Made by a program: the position numbers and the translations under genes. The notes below the pieces were generated by a model. The model was not told where the DNA came from and searched no databases. It saw only the letters and a list, made by a program, of their open reading frames with translations. A stretch of DNA of 6,824 bases from an uncultured Bacteroidales bacterium (GTDB lineage Bacteria; Bacteroidota; Bacteroidia; Bacteroidales; P3): positions 1 to 6,824 of the forward strand of contig CAMWTX010000084.1 in assembly GCA_947177315.1 (NCBI GenBank), read 5' to 3'. Below, one piece after another: positions 1 through 6,392 of this stretch (its first letter is position 1; each line of letters opens with the position of its first letter).

Positions 1-385
1 CCTCCATGCGGCCGGCATCGGTCATGGGGCAGAAAAAGGCATCCTGTCCGCCTTCCCGCCTGTTTTTTTCCGCCGCCGCCATCGCCATGGCCTGCAAGGG
101 ACTCACCGCTATCAAGGGGCGTTCCAACGAATAGGCCAGGCCCTTGGCCATCGAAACGCCTATCCGCAAGCCCGTATAAGAACCCGGGCCCTCGCCCACC
201 GCCACCGCCTCGATATCGGGGCAACGCTTGCCGGCTTCTTGCAGTACTTCGTCCACAAACACCGCAATCCGCGCGGCGTGTTCGTTGCCTTGGTCGGCTT
301 CCCGGAAAGAAAGCAGGCGTTCATTGTCTGAAAGCGCCACCGAACAATTGCGGGTGGAGGTCTCGATGCTCAGTATGATGGCCAT
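1..385 (-). CDS. tsaB: TsaB, tRNA threonylcarbamoyladenosine (t6A) biosynthesis protein, partial (3' end beyond window)
   Basis: This is the N-terminal part of TsaB, the non-catalytic ASKHA-fold partner of TsaD in the cytoplasmic TsaBDE complex that makes t6A at position 37 of ANN-decoding tRNAs. Reading leftward from the ATG at 385-383, 128 codons stay open to the edge. The protein begins MAIILSIETSTRNCSVAL (family LaIDTS..cSvAl). It has NEHAARIAVFVDEVL at about residues 34-48, matching the usual H-(S/A)-x-x-L-x-P-x-(I/V)-D-x-(V/L)-L stretch. It carries the hallmark GEGPGSYTGLRIG at 64-76. The last residues, CPMTDAGRMEV, resemble the family's pmiDARrmEVY segment. About 100 residues are missing off the edge. 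The gene is transcribed away from the membrane-protein/mutL run, and its short A-rich leader lacks a clear Shine-Dalgarno site. Identification is firm; only the 3' part is unseen. Confidence 0.93.
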   Translation of the reverse strand, partial: MAIILSIETSTRNCSVALSDNERLLSFREADQGNEHAARIAVFVDEVLQEAGKRCPDIEAVAVGEGPGSYTGLRIGVSMAKGLAYSLERPLIAVSPLQAMAMAAAEKNRREGGQDAFFCPMTDAGRME

Positions 386-416
386 AAACGTATTTTCTAC
401 CGATAGTTTAGCAGTG

Positions 417-424
417 TAAAGTTA
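417..424 (-). promoter_or_regulatory. Possible -7 box for tsaB
   Basis: On the minus strand this reads TAACTTTA, one mismatch from the Bacteroidota -7 consensus TAnnTTTG. It lies about 31 bp upstream of the tsaB ATG, a sensible distance for a short leader. I found no convincing TTTG -33 element at 19-20 bp spacing, so this is tentative. Confidence 0.3.
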
Positions 425-469
425 GGCTGTTCCCCAACGTGTTCCCCCCTCCGGTTCCGGTTTATTTCC

Positions 470-481
470 ACACCGCGGTGT
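470..481. promoter_or_regulatory. 12-bp perfect palindrome in the divergent intergenic region, operator-like
   Basis: ACACCGCGGTGT is a perfect 12-bp palindrome. It is flanked by TTTCC (465-469) immediately to the left and GGAAA (486-490) four bases to the right, so a looser second pair of inverted arms surrounds it. It sits between the divergent genes, just upstream of where a -33 element for the rightward promoter (box at 510-517) would lie. That is a plausible place for a dimeric regulator. Just left of it is a tandem CCGGTTCCGGTT (451-462). Binding by any protein is inference; the structure is GC-rich at its centre and lacks a U-run, so it is not a terminator. Confidence 0.35.
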
Positions 482-509
482 TAACGGAAAAACTTTCCTC
501 ACTTTATTA

Positions 510-517
510 TATCTTTG
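510..517 (+). promoter_or_regulatory. Bacteroidota-type -7 promoter box upstream of the 91-aa membrane protein/mutL run
   Basis: TATCTTTG is an exact match to TAnnTTTG, the -7 element used by the primary sigma factor of Bacteroides and relatives. It lies 22 bp before the ATG at 540, predicting a leader of roughly 15-20 nt containing an A-run (524-530) just before the start. A clear TTTG -33 partner is not visible. This is the best candidate promoter for the 540-6296 run. Confidence 0.6.
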
Positions 518-539
518 TTGTCTAAAAAAACGCTTCCCA

Positions 540-815
540 ATGGCTTCATTCCTGCCTAATTTCTTTCCCCAGCCCAAGCACCGTCAATTCGACATCCATC
601 CACGTTATTACGACCCCGAAAAGGAACGCTTGGACAACCTCAAGAAAAAATACGAGACCCAGACACCCGAAGACGAAAAGCTGGCCGAAGCCAAAATCCG
701 CATACGCGAATCGTTCCAACGCGAACAGAAGCATCCCAAAGGCTTGCTTTCCAACCGCAAGTTGTTAATCTACCTGGTTATCCTCATGGCCCTCCTGTGG
801 TGGGTCCTCAAATAA
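540..815 (+). CDS. Small single-pass membrane protein of unknown function, Bacteroidota PRYYDPEKE type
   Basis: This encodes 91 residues with no function I can name. Residues 1-20 are neutral to basic (MASFLPNFFPQPKHRQFDIH). They are followed by PRYYDPEKERLDNLKKKYE at 21-39, a motif I recall from small uncharacterised Bacteroidota proteins. Residues 25-65 are rich in Lys, Glu and Arg and could form an amphipathic or coiled helix. The C-terminal end, about residues 75-90 (LLIYLVILMALLWWVL), is one hydrophobic helix preceded by Arg-Lys and ending in Lys. The likely topology is a cytoplasmic charged domain held by a C-terminal tail anchor. There is no N-terminal signal peptide. It is the first gene after the promoter at 510-517, and its stop lies 14 bp before mutL, so the two are probably co-transcribed. 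The antisense frame across it is a shadow. The coding call is good; function is unknown. Confidence 0.8.
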   Translation: MASFLPNFFPQPKHRQFDIHPRYYDPEKERLDNLKKKYETQTPEDEKLAEAKIRIRESFQREQKHPKGLLSNRKLLIYLVILMALLWWVLK

Positions 816-829
816 TGGCGTGAACCGGC

Positions 830-2728
830 ATGGACAGCGTCATCAACATACTTCCCGAATTCGTCGCCAACCAGATTGCCGCCGGCGAAGTGGTGAACCG
901 GCCCGCCTCGGCGGTCAAGGAACTGCTCGAAAATGCAGTGGATGCCGGAGCGACCAAGATTGAGCTGCATCTTACCGACGGAGGCAGAACCCTGATACAG
1001 GTGGTTGACAACGGCTGCGGCATGAACGCCCAAGACGCCGAGCGTTGCTTTATGCCCCACGCCACTTCCAAACTGGCCGAAGCGGACGATCTGCTGCATA
1101 TCCGCACGATGGGATTCCGGGGAGAAGCCTTGGCCTCGATTGCCGCCGTAGCCCAAGTGGAACTGCAGACCCGCCGGGAACAGGACGAAATGGGAACGCG
1201 CGTCTGCATCGAAGGCAACAAGATCACGCTGAAAGAATCCTGCGCCTGCGCGCCGGGCACGAATATCTGCGTGCGCAACCTCTACTTCAACACGCCCGCA
1301 CGCCGGCAGTTTCTCAAAAGCGACGAGGTGGAATACCGCTATGCGGAAGAAGAGTTCAACCGCATCGCCCTGGCCCAACCGGGCATCTGTTTTCAACTTT
1401 ACCGCAACGGGCAAAAGATAAACCATCTGGAAGCCTCCAACCTGAACCGCCGCATCGTGCAGCTTTTCGGCAAGGCCTTTGAAAACCGGCTGGTGAAGGT
1501 GGCGCAGAACGTGCCGGGGCTTACGGTGGCCGGTTATATCTGCACCCCCGATTACAGCGTGAAAGGCCGCGGCAAGCAATACCTTTTCGTCAACCGCCGC
1601 ATTATCCGCCACGGCGGCATCTCTAACCTTATCGAAAGGGCCTACCAGGGGCTGTTGCCCGAGGGAAAATCGCCGGCTTTCTTTATCCATCTGGAAATGG
1701 AGCCGGGCGAAATCGACGTGAACATCCACCCCACCAAAACCGAAATACGGTTCAAGAACCAAGATTTCATCTACAAGGTGCTGTTCGCGGCGGTCAAGTT
1801 CGCCTTGGGCGTGAACCAAGTGAGCGACAGCATCGATTTTCAATCCGAACAAGCCCTGCCCTACCAATACAAGCCCAAGGACTATATTCCCGAAACACCT
1901 AAGGTAAAACTGCATCCCGACTACGACCCCTTTACCAATCCCGCACCCGCCGGTTCGGGAAAGGCCAGCCAGGATTACAGGGAGGCTTACGCGCGCAACT
2001 TCGCGCTCATGCAGGAGAACATGCAGGTAAACAGTGCGCCGATGCAATTGCTGTTAGACTGCGTGGACGAGGTTCAGGCGGACACCCGGCCTGAAAACAC
2101 CGAAGCGATACACACCGAAGGCACCACGGGCAAACAAGTGCGCATCTTCCAGTTATTCGACAGTTATATCGTTACACCGCTCAAATCGGGACTTGCCCTC
2201 ATAGACCAACAGGCGGCCTCCGAGCGGGTCATCTACAACAGTTACAGCGAACCCGAAGCAGGGAACGTGCCCTCCCAACGCACGCTTTTTCCGCAGACTG
2301 TGGAATTTTCGGATGCCCATACCCGTATCCTGAAAGAAATCAAAGAGGAGTTGGGGGCCTTGGGCTGGGCGGTGGAATGGATCGGAGGCAATGCCTTTAT
2401 GGTGAACGCCATGCCGCAAGGCGCCGAAGAAAGCCGCACGCAGGCGATTCTGGAAGAAATCGCCTCCGCCTGTGAAACCAAAGCCATGCCGACAGAGGCC
2501 GAGAAACGGCAAAACATCGCCTTGGCAGCCGCCAAAGAACTCGCCATAAAAAAAGGTACGCCCCTATCTCAGGAAGAAATCTTATATTTGACCAATCAAT
2601 TGTTTTCCGGACCGGCGCCCGAAGTTTCGCCTTCCGGAAAACAGGTGATACGGATATTGGACCAAGCGGCCGTAGCGGGGCTTTTTAACCGTTCCGCAGC
2701 GGCGAACAATAAGACGGAGAATGTATAA
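830..2728 (+). CDS. mutL: DNA mismatch repair protein MutL
   Basis: MutL is the ATP-driven matchmaker of methyl- or nick-directed mismatch repair, linking MutS at a mismatch to strand-incising factors. The 632 residues show a full N-terminal GHKL ATPase: ANQIAAGEV at 13-21, the catalytic Glu in ELLENAVDAGA (E34, N35), DNGCGM at 60-65, GFRGEAL at 95-101 and NTPAR at 154-158. The transducer segment has DVNIHPTKTEIRF at 296-308. A variable linker spans about 330-435, and the C-terminal dimerisation domain is about 436-615. In that domain the endonuclease motif DQHA(x)2E(x)4E reads DQQAASERVIYN (459-470), and the region equivalent to CPHGRP reads VSPSGKQ (599-605), so metal-dependent nicking is doubtful. 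The start at 830 matches the usual MutL N-terminus; an in-frame TGA at 821-823 excludes an earlier one. The length is normal. It follows a small membrane protein gene by 14 bp and overlaps the rhomboid gene by 8 bp. Confidence 0.97.
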   Translation: MDSVINILPEFVANQIAAGEVVNRPASAVKELLENAVDAGATKIELHLTDGGRTLIQVVDNGCGMNAQDAERCFMPHATSKLAEADDLLHIRTMGFRGEALASIAAVAQVELQTRREQDEMGTRVCIEGNKITLKESCACAPGTNICVRNLYFNTPARRQFLKSDEVEYRYAEEEFNRIALAQPGICFQLYRNGQKINHLEASNLNRRIVQLFGKAFENRLVKVAQNVPGLTVAGYICTPDYSVKGRGKQYLFVNRRIIRHGGISNLIERAYQGLLPEGKSPAFFIHLEMEPGEIDVNIHPTKTEIRFKNQDFIYKVLFAAVKFALGVNQVSDSIDFQSEQALPYQYKPKDYIPETPKVKLHPDYDPFTNPAPAGSGKASQDYREAYARNFALMQENMQVNSAPMQLLLDCVDEVQADTRPENTEAIHTEGTTGKQVRIFQLFDSYIVTPLKSGLALIDQQAASERVIYNSYSEPEAGNVPSQRTLFPQTVEFSDAHTRILKEIKEELGALGWAVEWIGGNAFMVNAMPQGAEESRTQAILEEIASACETKAMPTEAEKRQNIALAAAKELAIKKGTPLSQEEILYLTNQLFSGPAPEVSPSGKQVIRILDQAAVAGLFNRSAAANNKTENV

Positions 2729-3401
2729 CCAACAAGACAATTACCGCATACAAGGGTTTTCCTTTCTGCCTCCGGTGGTAAAAAACCTCTTGATATTGAA
2801 CGTGCTCTTTTACCTTGCCGACATCAGCCTTGCCACAAGGGGCATCGACCTGAGCCGTTGGCTGGGGCTGCACTATTTCACCGCCGAGCATTTCTATCCG
2901 TTCCAGTTCATCACCTACATGTTCATGCACGGCAACTTTTCGCATCTGTTCTTCAATATGTTCGCGCTCTGGATGTTCGGTTACGCGCTCGAAAACTATT
3001 GGGGAAGCAGGCGGTTTCTGGTCTATTACCTGGTTACAGGCATCGGCGCGGGGCTCATACAGAGCGGTGTGCAGGCCTGGGAATTGGTTCCCGTCATGCA
3101 GAAATACGACCCGGTTTCGGTGCAGCACTATATAGACAACATCGTTACCGTAGGGGCTTCGGGCGCGGTATTCGGCATCCTGCTGGCTTTCGGGATGTGT
3201 TTTCCCAACGTGCCCATCTACCTCTACTTTTTCATTCCTATCCGTGCCAAATGGTTCGTCATCATCTACGGCCTGATCGAACTCTTTGCCGGTATAGGAG
3301 GAACCGCCGACGGGGTGGCGCACTTCGCCCATCTGGGCGGCATGATATTCGGTTTCCTGCTGATTCTTTACTGGAAAAGGCATGGCAGCCGGATACGCTG
3401 A
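2721..3401 (+). CDS. Rhomboid family intramembrane serine protease
   Basis: Rhomboids cleave transmembrane helices within the inner membrane using a Ser-His dyad. This 226-residue protein has the family's six-helix core with little soluble sequence. The L1/TM2 motif is MHGNFSHLFFNMFALWMFG (69-87), including the H-x-x-x-N pair H75/N79. The nucleophile Ser147 lies in GASGAVFGI (145-153) at the start of TM4. The catalytic His204 lies in VAHFAHLGGMIFG (199-211) in the last helix. It should therefore be active. A hydrophilic stretch between TM3 and TM4 (about 118-142) is somewhat long. The ATG at 2721 lies inside mutL, overlapping its last 8 bases (ATGTATAA), which suggests translational coupling. 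A GGAG at 2716-2719 is too close to act as a normal ribosome site. Many Bacteroidota, as I recall, have rhomboid genes directly after mutL, sometimes two; only one is present here. The substrate is unknown. Confidence 0.93.
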   Translation: MYNQQDNYRIQGFSFLPPVVKNLLILNVLFYLADISLATRGIDLSRWLGLHYFTAEHFYPFQFITYMFMHGNFSHLFFNMFALWMFGYALENYWGSRRFLVYYLVTGIGAGLIQSGVQAWELVPVMQKYDPVSVQHYIDNIVTVGASGAVFGILLAFGMCFPNVPIYLYFFIPIRAKWFVIIYGLIELFAGIGGTADGVAHFAHLGGMIFGFLLILYWKRHGSRIR

Positions 3402-3437
3402 TTTTAAACGGAAAAAGATTTTAAAAACAAAATAACC

Positions 3438-6296
3438 ATGATCACAAACAACTTTGCCTGCCGTCACAACGGGCCCAATCCCGAACAGACGCAGAAAATG
3501 CTCGAAACCATCGGTGTCAAGAGCATGGACGAACTGATCGAAAAAACGGTTCCGGCCGCCATCCGGCTCTCCAAACCGCTGGATCTGCCCCAACCCATGA
3601 ACGAATACCAGTATCTGAACCACCTGCACGCCTTGGCGGCCAAGAACCAAGTGTTCCGCTCCTATATCGGCATGGGCTACTACAACTGCATCACGCCTGC
3701 CGTCATTACGCGCAATATCCTTGAAAATCCGGGCTGGTACACCTCCTACACCCCGTATCAGGCCGAAATCTCCCAAGGCCGTCTGGAAGCACTGCTCAAC
3801 TATCAGACCGTTATCGCCGACATGACCGGACTGCCCCTCACCAACGCTTCGCTGCTGGACGAAGGCACCTCGGCGGCCGAAGCCATGATTATGTTCTACC
3901 ACGGCCGCAACCGCGACAAGGTAAAAGCCAACGCCAACGTATGCTTTGTGGATGAACGTGTGTTCCCGCAAACCCTCAGCGTTATCGAAACGCGCGCCCA
4001 CCTGCTCGGCTTCGTCATCAAGACCGGCCGCATGGAAGACTTCGAGTTCACGCCCGAAGTGTTCGGCGCCGTGATTCAACAAGTAGATCGCAACGGACAG
4101 GTTCACGAACTGAAAGCCTTTATCGACAAAGCCCACGCCGCCGGTGCCCTGGTGGCGGTGGCCTCCGACCTGATGGCCTTGGCCGTGTTGCGCGCTCCCG
4201 GACAGGATGGGGCGGACTGCGTGTTCGGCAACAGCCAGCGTTTCGGGCTTCCGTTGGGCTTCGGCGGTCCTTCGGCCGGTTTCTTTGCCTGCACCGACGC
4301 TTTCAAACGCTCCATGCCCGGCCGTATCATCGGCATTACCGTGGATGCCCAGGGCAACCGCGCCCTGCGTCTTGCCTTGCAGACCCGCGAACAGCACATC
4401 AAACGCGACAAAGCCACCTCCAACATCTGTACCGCCCAGGCTTTGATGGCGGTAATGTCGGGCATGTACGCCGTATATCACGGCAAAGACGGCATCCGCG
4501 ACATCGCGCTCGATATCCACGCCAACGCCAAACGGCTGGCCAAACGCGGCACGGAATACGGCTTCAAGCAGCTCAATACCGTTTTCTTCGACACCCTCTG
4601 CTTCGAAAGCCCGGTTTCGATCGAAACCATCCGCAAAATCGCGCTCGAACACCGCATGAACTTCAACTATATCGACGACAAGCATTTCAGCATCAGCATC
4701 GATGAAACGACCGCGCTGGAAGATGTGCGCGAAATCATCGGTGTGCTGGCTCAGGCGGTGGGCAAAGAACATGTTTGCCAAGGCGGACAATGCTGCCACG
4801 GCCATTGCAGCCACGAAATTCTGGAAGACATTCCCGAATCCCTGCGCCGCAACACGCCTTATCTGGAACACCCCGTGTTCAACACCTACCACAGCGAAAC
4901 GGAAATGATGCGCTACATCAAGAAGCTCGAAGAAAAGGACCTTTCGCTCAACCGCGCCATGATTCCGCTGGGTTCCTGCACGATGAAACTCAACGCGGCC
5001 GCCGAAATGATGTGCCTGAGCCTGCCCGAAATGGCGGCCATCCATCCTTTCGTGCCCGCCGACCAAGCCCAAGGCTACCACGAACTCATCGACCAACTGG
5101 AAAAAGACCTCTGCGAAATAACCGGATTCGCCAAAGCTTCCTTCCAACCCAATTCGGGGGCGGCGGGCGAATACACGGGTCTTTCGGTGATCCGCGCCTA
5201 CCAGGAAGCCAAGGGCGAAAGCCACCGCAACATCTGCCTGATTCCCGCTTCGGCACACGGCACCAACCCGGCCTCGGCGGCCATGGCGGGCTTGAAAGTG
5301 GTGGTGGTGGCTTCCACGCCCGAAGGCGAAATCGACGTGAACGACCTCAAGGCCAAGGTAGCCGAACACGGCCCGAATGTTTCCTGTCTCATGATTACCT
5401 ATCCCTCCACGCACGGCGTGTTTGAAGAAGCGGTGCTGGAAATCCTCGGCATCGTTCACGGCTGCGGCGCGCAGGTTTATATGGACGGCGCCAACATGAA
5501 CGCCCAGGTAGGGCTCACCTCGCCCGGCCACATGGGTGCCGATGTATGCCACCTCAACCTGCACAAGACTTTTGCCATGCCCCACGGCGGCGGCGGTCCC
5601 GGCGTAGGCCCCATCTGCGTGGCCAAACACCTGGCTCCCTACCTGCCCGACCACGTGTTGGTTCCGGTAAGCCATACGGGAAGGAACGCCGTTTCGTCCT
5701 CGCCCTACGGAAGTGCCTTCATCCTGCCCATCACCTACGGTTATATCCGCATGCTGGGGGCCGAAGGCCTCAAGTCGGCCACCGAATATGCCATTCTTAA
5801 CGCCAACTACCTGCGCGCCCGTCTGAAAGACCACTACAAGATTTTCTTTACCGGCAAACAGGGCATGTGCGCCCACGAAATGATTCTGGATTGCAACCAA
5901 TTCATGATGAGCGCCAACGTTCAAGTGGGCGATATTGCCAAGCGTTTGATGGACTACGGTTTCCACGCTCCTACCGTGGCATTCCCGGTTCACGGCACTT
6001 TGATGGTGGAACCTACCGAAAGCGAACCGCTTTCCGAACTCGACCGTCTGGTGAACGCCTTTATCGCCATCCGTGCCGAAATCAAGGAGATTGAAGACGG
6101 CAAGGCCGACCGCGAAAACAATGTGATCCACAACGCGCCGCATACCCAGCTGGTGGTTTGCGCCGATGAATGGAAATACCCCTATTCGCGCAAGCAGGCC
6201 GCGTTCCCGCTGCCGCACGACGACAAGTATTGGCCTACCTGCGGCAAGGTAGATGACGCCTACGGCGACCGCAACCTGCAATGCACGTTGGTGTAA
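3438..6296 (+). CDS. gcvP: Glycine dehydrogenase (aminomethyl-transferring), glycine cleavage system P protein
   Basis: The P protein decarboxylates glycine with pyridoxal phosphate and passes the aminomethyl group to the lipoyl arm of GcvH, the first step of the cytoplasmic glycine cleavage system feeding 5,10-methylene-THF. The 952 residues are the usual length of the single-chain form with two fused aminotransferase-like halves. N-terminal half: FACRHNGPN (6-14), IGMGYYNCITPAVI (77-90), NPGWYTSYTPYQAEISQGRLE (97-117) and DEGTSAAEAM (141-150). C-terminal half: IPLGSCTMKLNAA (509-521), NSGAAGEYTGL (572-582), IPASAHGTNPASA (602-614), DGANMNAQ (683-690) and LNLHKTFAMPHGGGGPG (706-722), with Lys710 as the Schiff-base lysine. 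The linker between halves contains an unusual Cys/His-rich stretch at 445-459. The start fits the family N-terminus and follows an A-rich 36-bp gap with no room for a glycine riboswitch. No gcvT or gcvH is adjacent. The gene ends in front of a strong terminator. Confidence 0.98.
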   Translation: MITNNFACRHNGPNPEQTQKMLETIGVKSMDELIEKTVPAAIRLSKPLDLPQPMNEYQYLNHLHALAAKNQVFRSYIGMGYYNCITPAVITRNILENPGWYTSYTPYQAEISQGRLEALLNYQTVIADMTGLPLTNASLLDEGTSAAEAMIMFYHGRNRDKVKANANVCFVDERVFPQTLSVIETRAHLLGFVIKTGRMEDFEFTPEVFGAVIQQVDRNGQVHELKAFIDKAHAAGALVAVASDLMALAVLRAPGQDGADCVFGNSQRFGLPLGFGGPSAGFFACTDAFKRSMPGRIIGITVDAQGNRALRLALQTREQHIKRDKATSNICTAQALMAVMSGMYAVYHGKDGIRDIALDIHANAKRLAKRGTEYGFKQLNTVFFDTLCFESPVSIETIRKIALEHRMNFNYIDDKHFSISIDETTALEDVREIIGVLAQAVGKEHVCQGGQCCHGHCSHEILEDIPESLRRNTPYLEHPVFNTYHSETEMMRYIKKLEEKDLSLNRAMIPLGSCTMKLNAAAEMMCLSLPEMAAIHPFVPADQAQGYHELIDQLEKDLCEITGFAKASFQPNSGAAGEYTGLSVIRAYQEAKGESHRNICLIPASAHGTNPASAAMAGLKVVVVASTPEGEIDVNDLKAKVAEHGPNVSCLMITYPSTHGVFEEAVLEILGIVHGCGAQVYMDGANMNAQVGLTSPGHMGADVCHLNLHKTFAMPHGGGGPGVGPICVAKHLAPYLPDHVLVPVSHTGRNAVSSSPYGSAFILPITYGYIRMLGAEGLKSATEYAILNANYLRARLKDHYKIFFTGKQGMCAHEMILDCNQFMMSANVQVGDIAKRLMDYGFHAPTVAFPVHGTLMVEPTESEPLSELDRLVNAFIAIRAEIKEIEDGKADRENNVIHNAPHTQLVVCADEWKYPYSRKQAAFPLPHDDKYWPTCGKVDDAYGDRNLQCTLV

Positions 6297-6309
6297 GCGT
6301 GTCTTCCTA

Positions 6310-6352
6310 GAAATAAAAAAGGAGCCGATGGAATCGGCTCCTTTTTTATTTC
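6310..6352 (+). terminator. Strong intrinsic terminator after gcvP (20-bp perfect stem, symmetric A/U arms)
   Basis: The core stem GGAGCCGAT (6321-6329) pairs perfectly with ATCGGCTCC (6333-6341) around a 3-base loop, and is followed by TTTTTTATTT. The A-run before the stem mirrors the U-run, so pairing extends to 6310-6329 with 6333-6352, 20 base pairs without mismatch. It begins 13 bp after the gcvP stop. Because the A and T tracts are symmetric it could terminate from either side, though both neighbouring genes read rightward. It ends the 540-6296 transcript and isolates the following small gene, which should need its own promoter. Confidence 0.95.
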
Positions 6353-6377
6353 CCACTCATCAAAGGGGAAAAATGTG

Positions 6378-6385
6378 TATCTTCG
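6378..6385 (+). promoter_or_regulatory. Candidate -7 box before the terminal small gene
   Basis: TATCTTCG differs by one base from the Bacteroidota TAnnTTTG consensus. It lies just past the gcvP terminator, where a new promoter is expected. It would place the transcription start near 6390, only a few bases before the ATG codons at 6393 and 6402, and it overlaps the codons that follow the possible GTG start at 6375. No good -33 TTTG is visible, so the call is moderate. Confidence 0.4.
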
Positions 6386-6392
6386 AACCTGT

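Noticed and set aside
228..419. A 63-codon plus-strand frame at the left side
   Set aside because: It lies opposite the conserved tsaB 5' end and has a low-complexity Ser-rich translation with no promoter or family resemblance.
451..481. Terminator hairpin in the tsaB-membrane protein intergenic region
   Set aside because: The palindrome is short, has no loop and no adjoining U-run, and lies between divergent 5' ends where no terminator is expected.
770..2047. A 425-codon open frame on the minus strand opposite mutL
   Set aside because: It is codon-aligned with mutL and is a mirror of its codon bias. There is no recognisable domain, and the sense strand has an unambiguous family match.
3402..3437. 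Possible glycine riboswitch before gcvP
   Set aside because: Only 36 A/T-rich bases separate the rhomboid stop from the gcvP ATG, far too short for the aptamer, and upstream sequence is rhomboid coding.
4776..4814. Frameshift or insertion scar in gcvP at the Cys/His-rich stretch
   Set aside because: The frame and family similarity are continuous on both sides and no direct repeats or stop codons mark an insertion, so it is treated as a genuine linker variant.
4775..5425. A 216-codon plus-strand frame inside gcvP
   Set aside because: It is out of frame within a well-conserved part of gcvP and its Arg/Pro/Gly/His-rich composition is typical of a shifted reading of GC-rich coding DNA.
2685..6356. 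A 1,223-codon open frame on the minus strand opposite gcvP and rhomboid
   Set aside because: It starts with GTG inside the terminator and lies codon-aligned against two clearly recognised genes. Its translation is His/Val/Gly-rich without any domain, and its openness follows from the absence of TTA, CTA and TCA codons in the sense genes.
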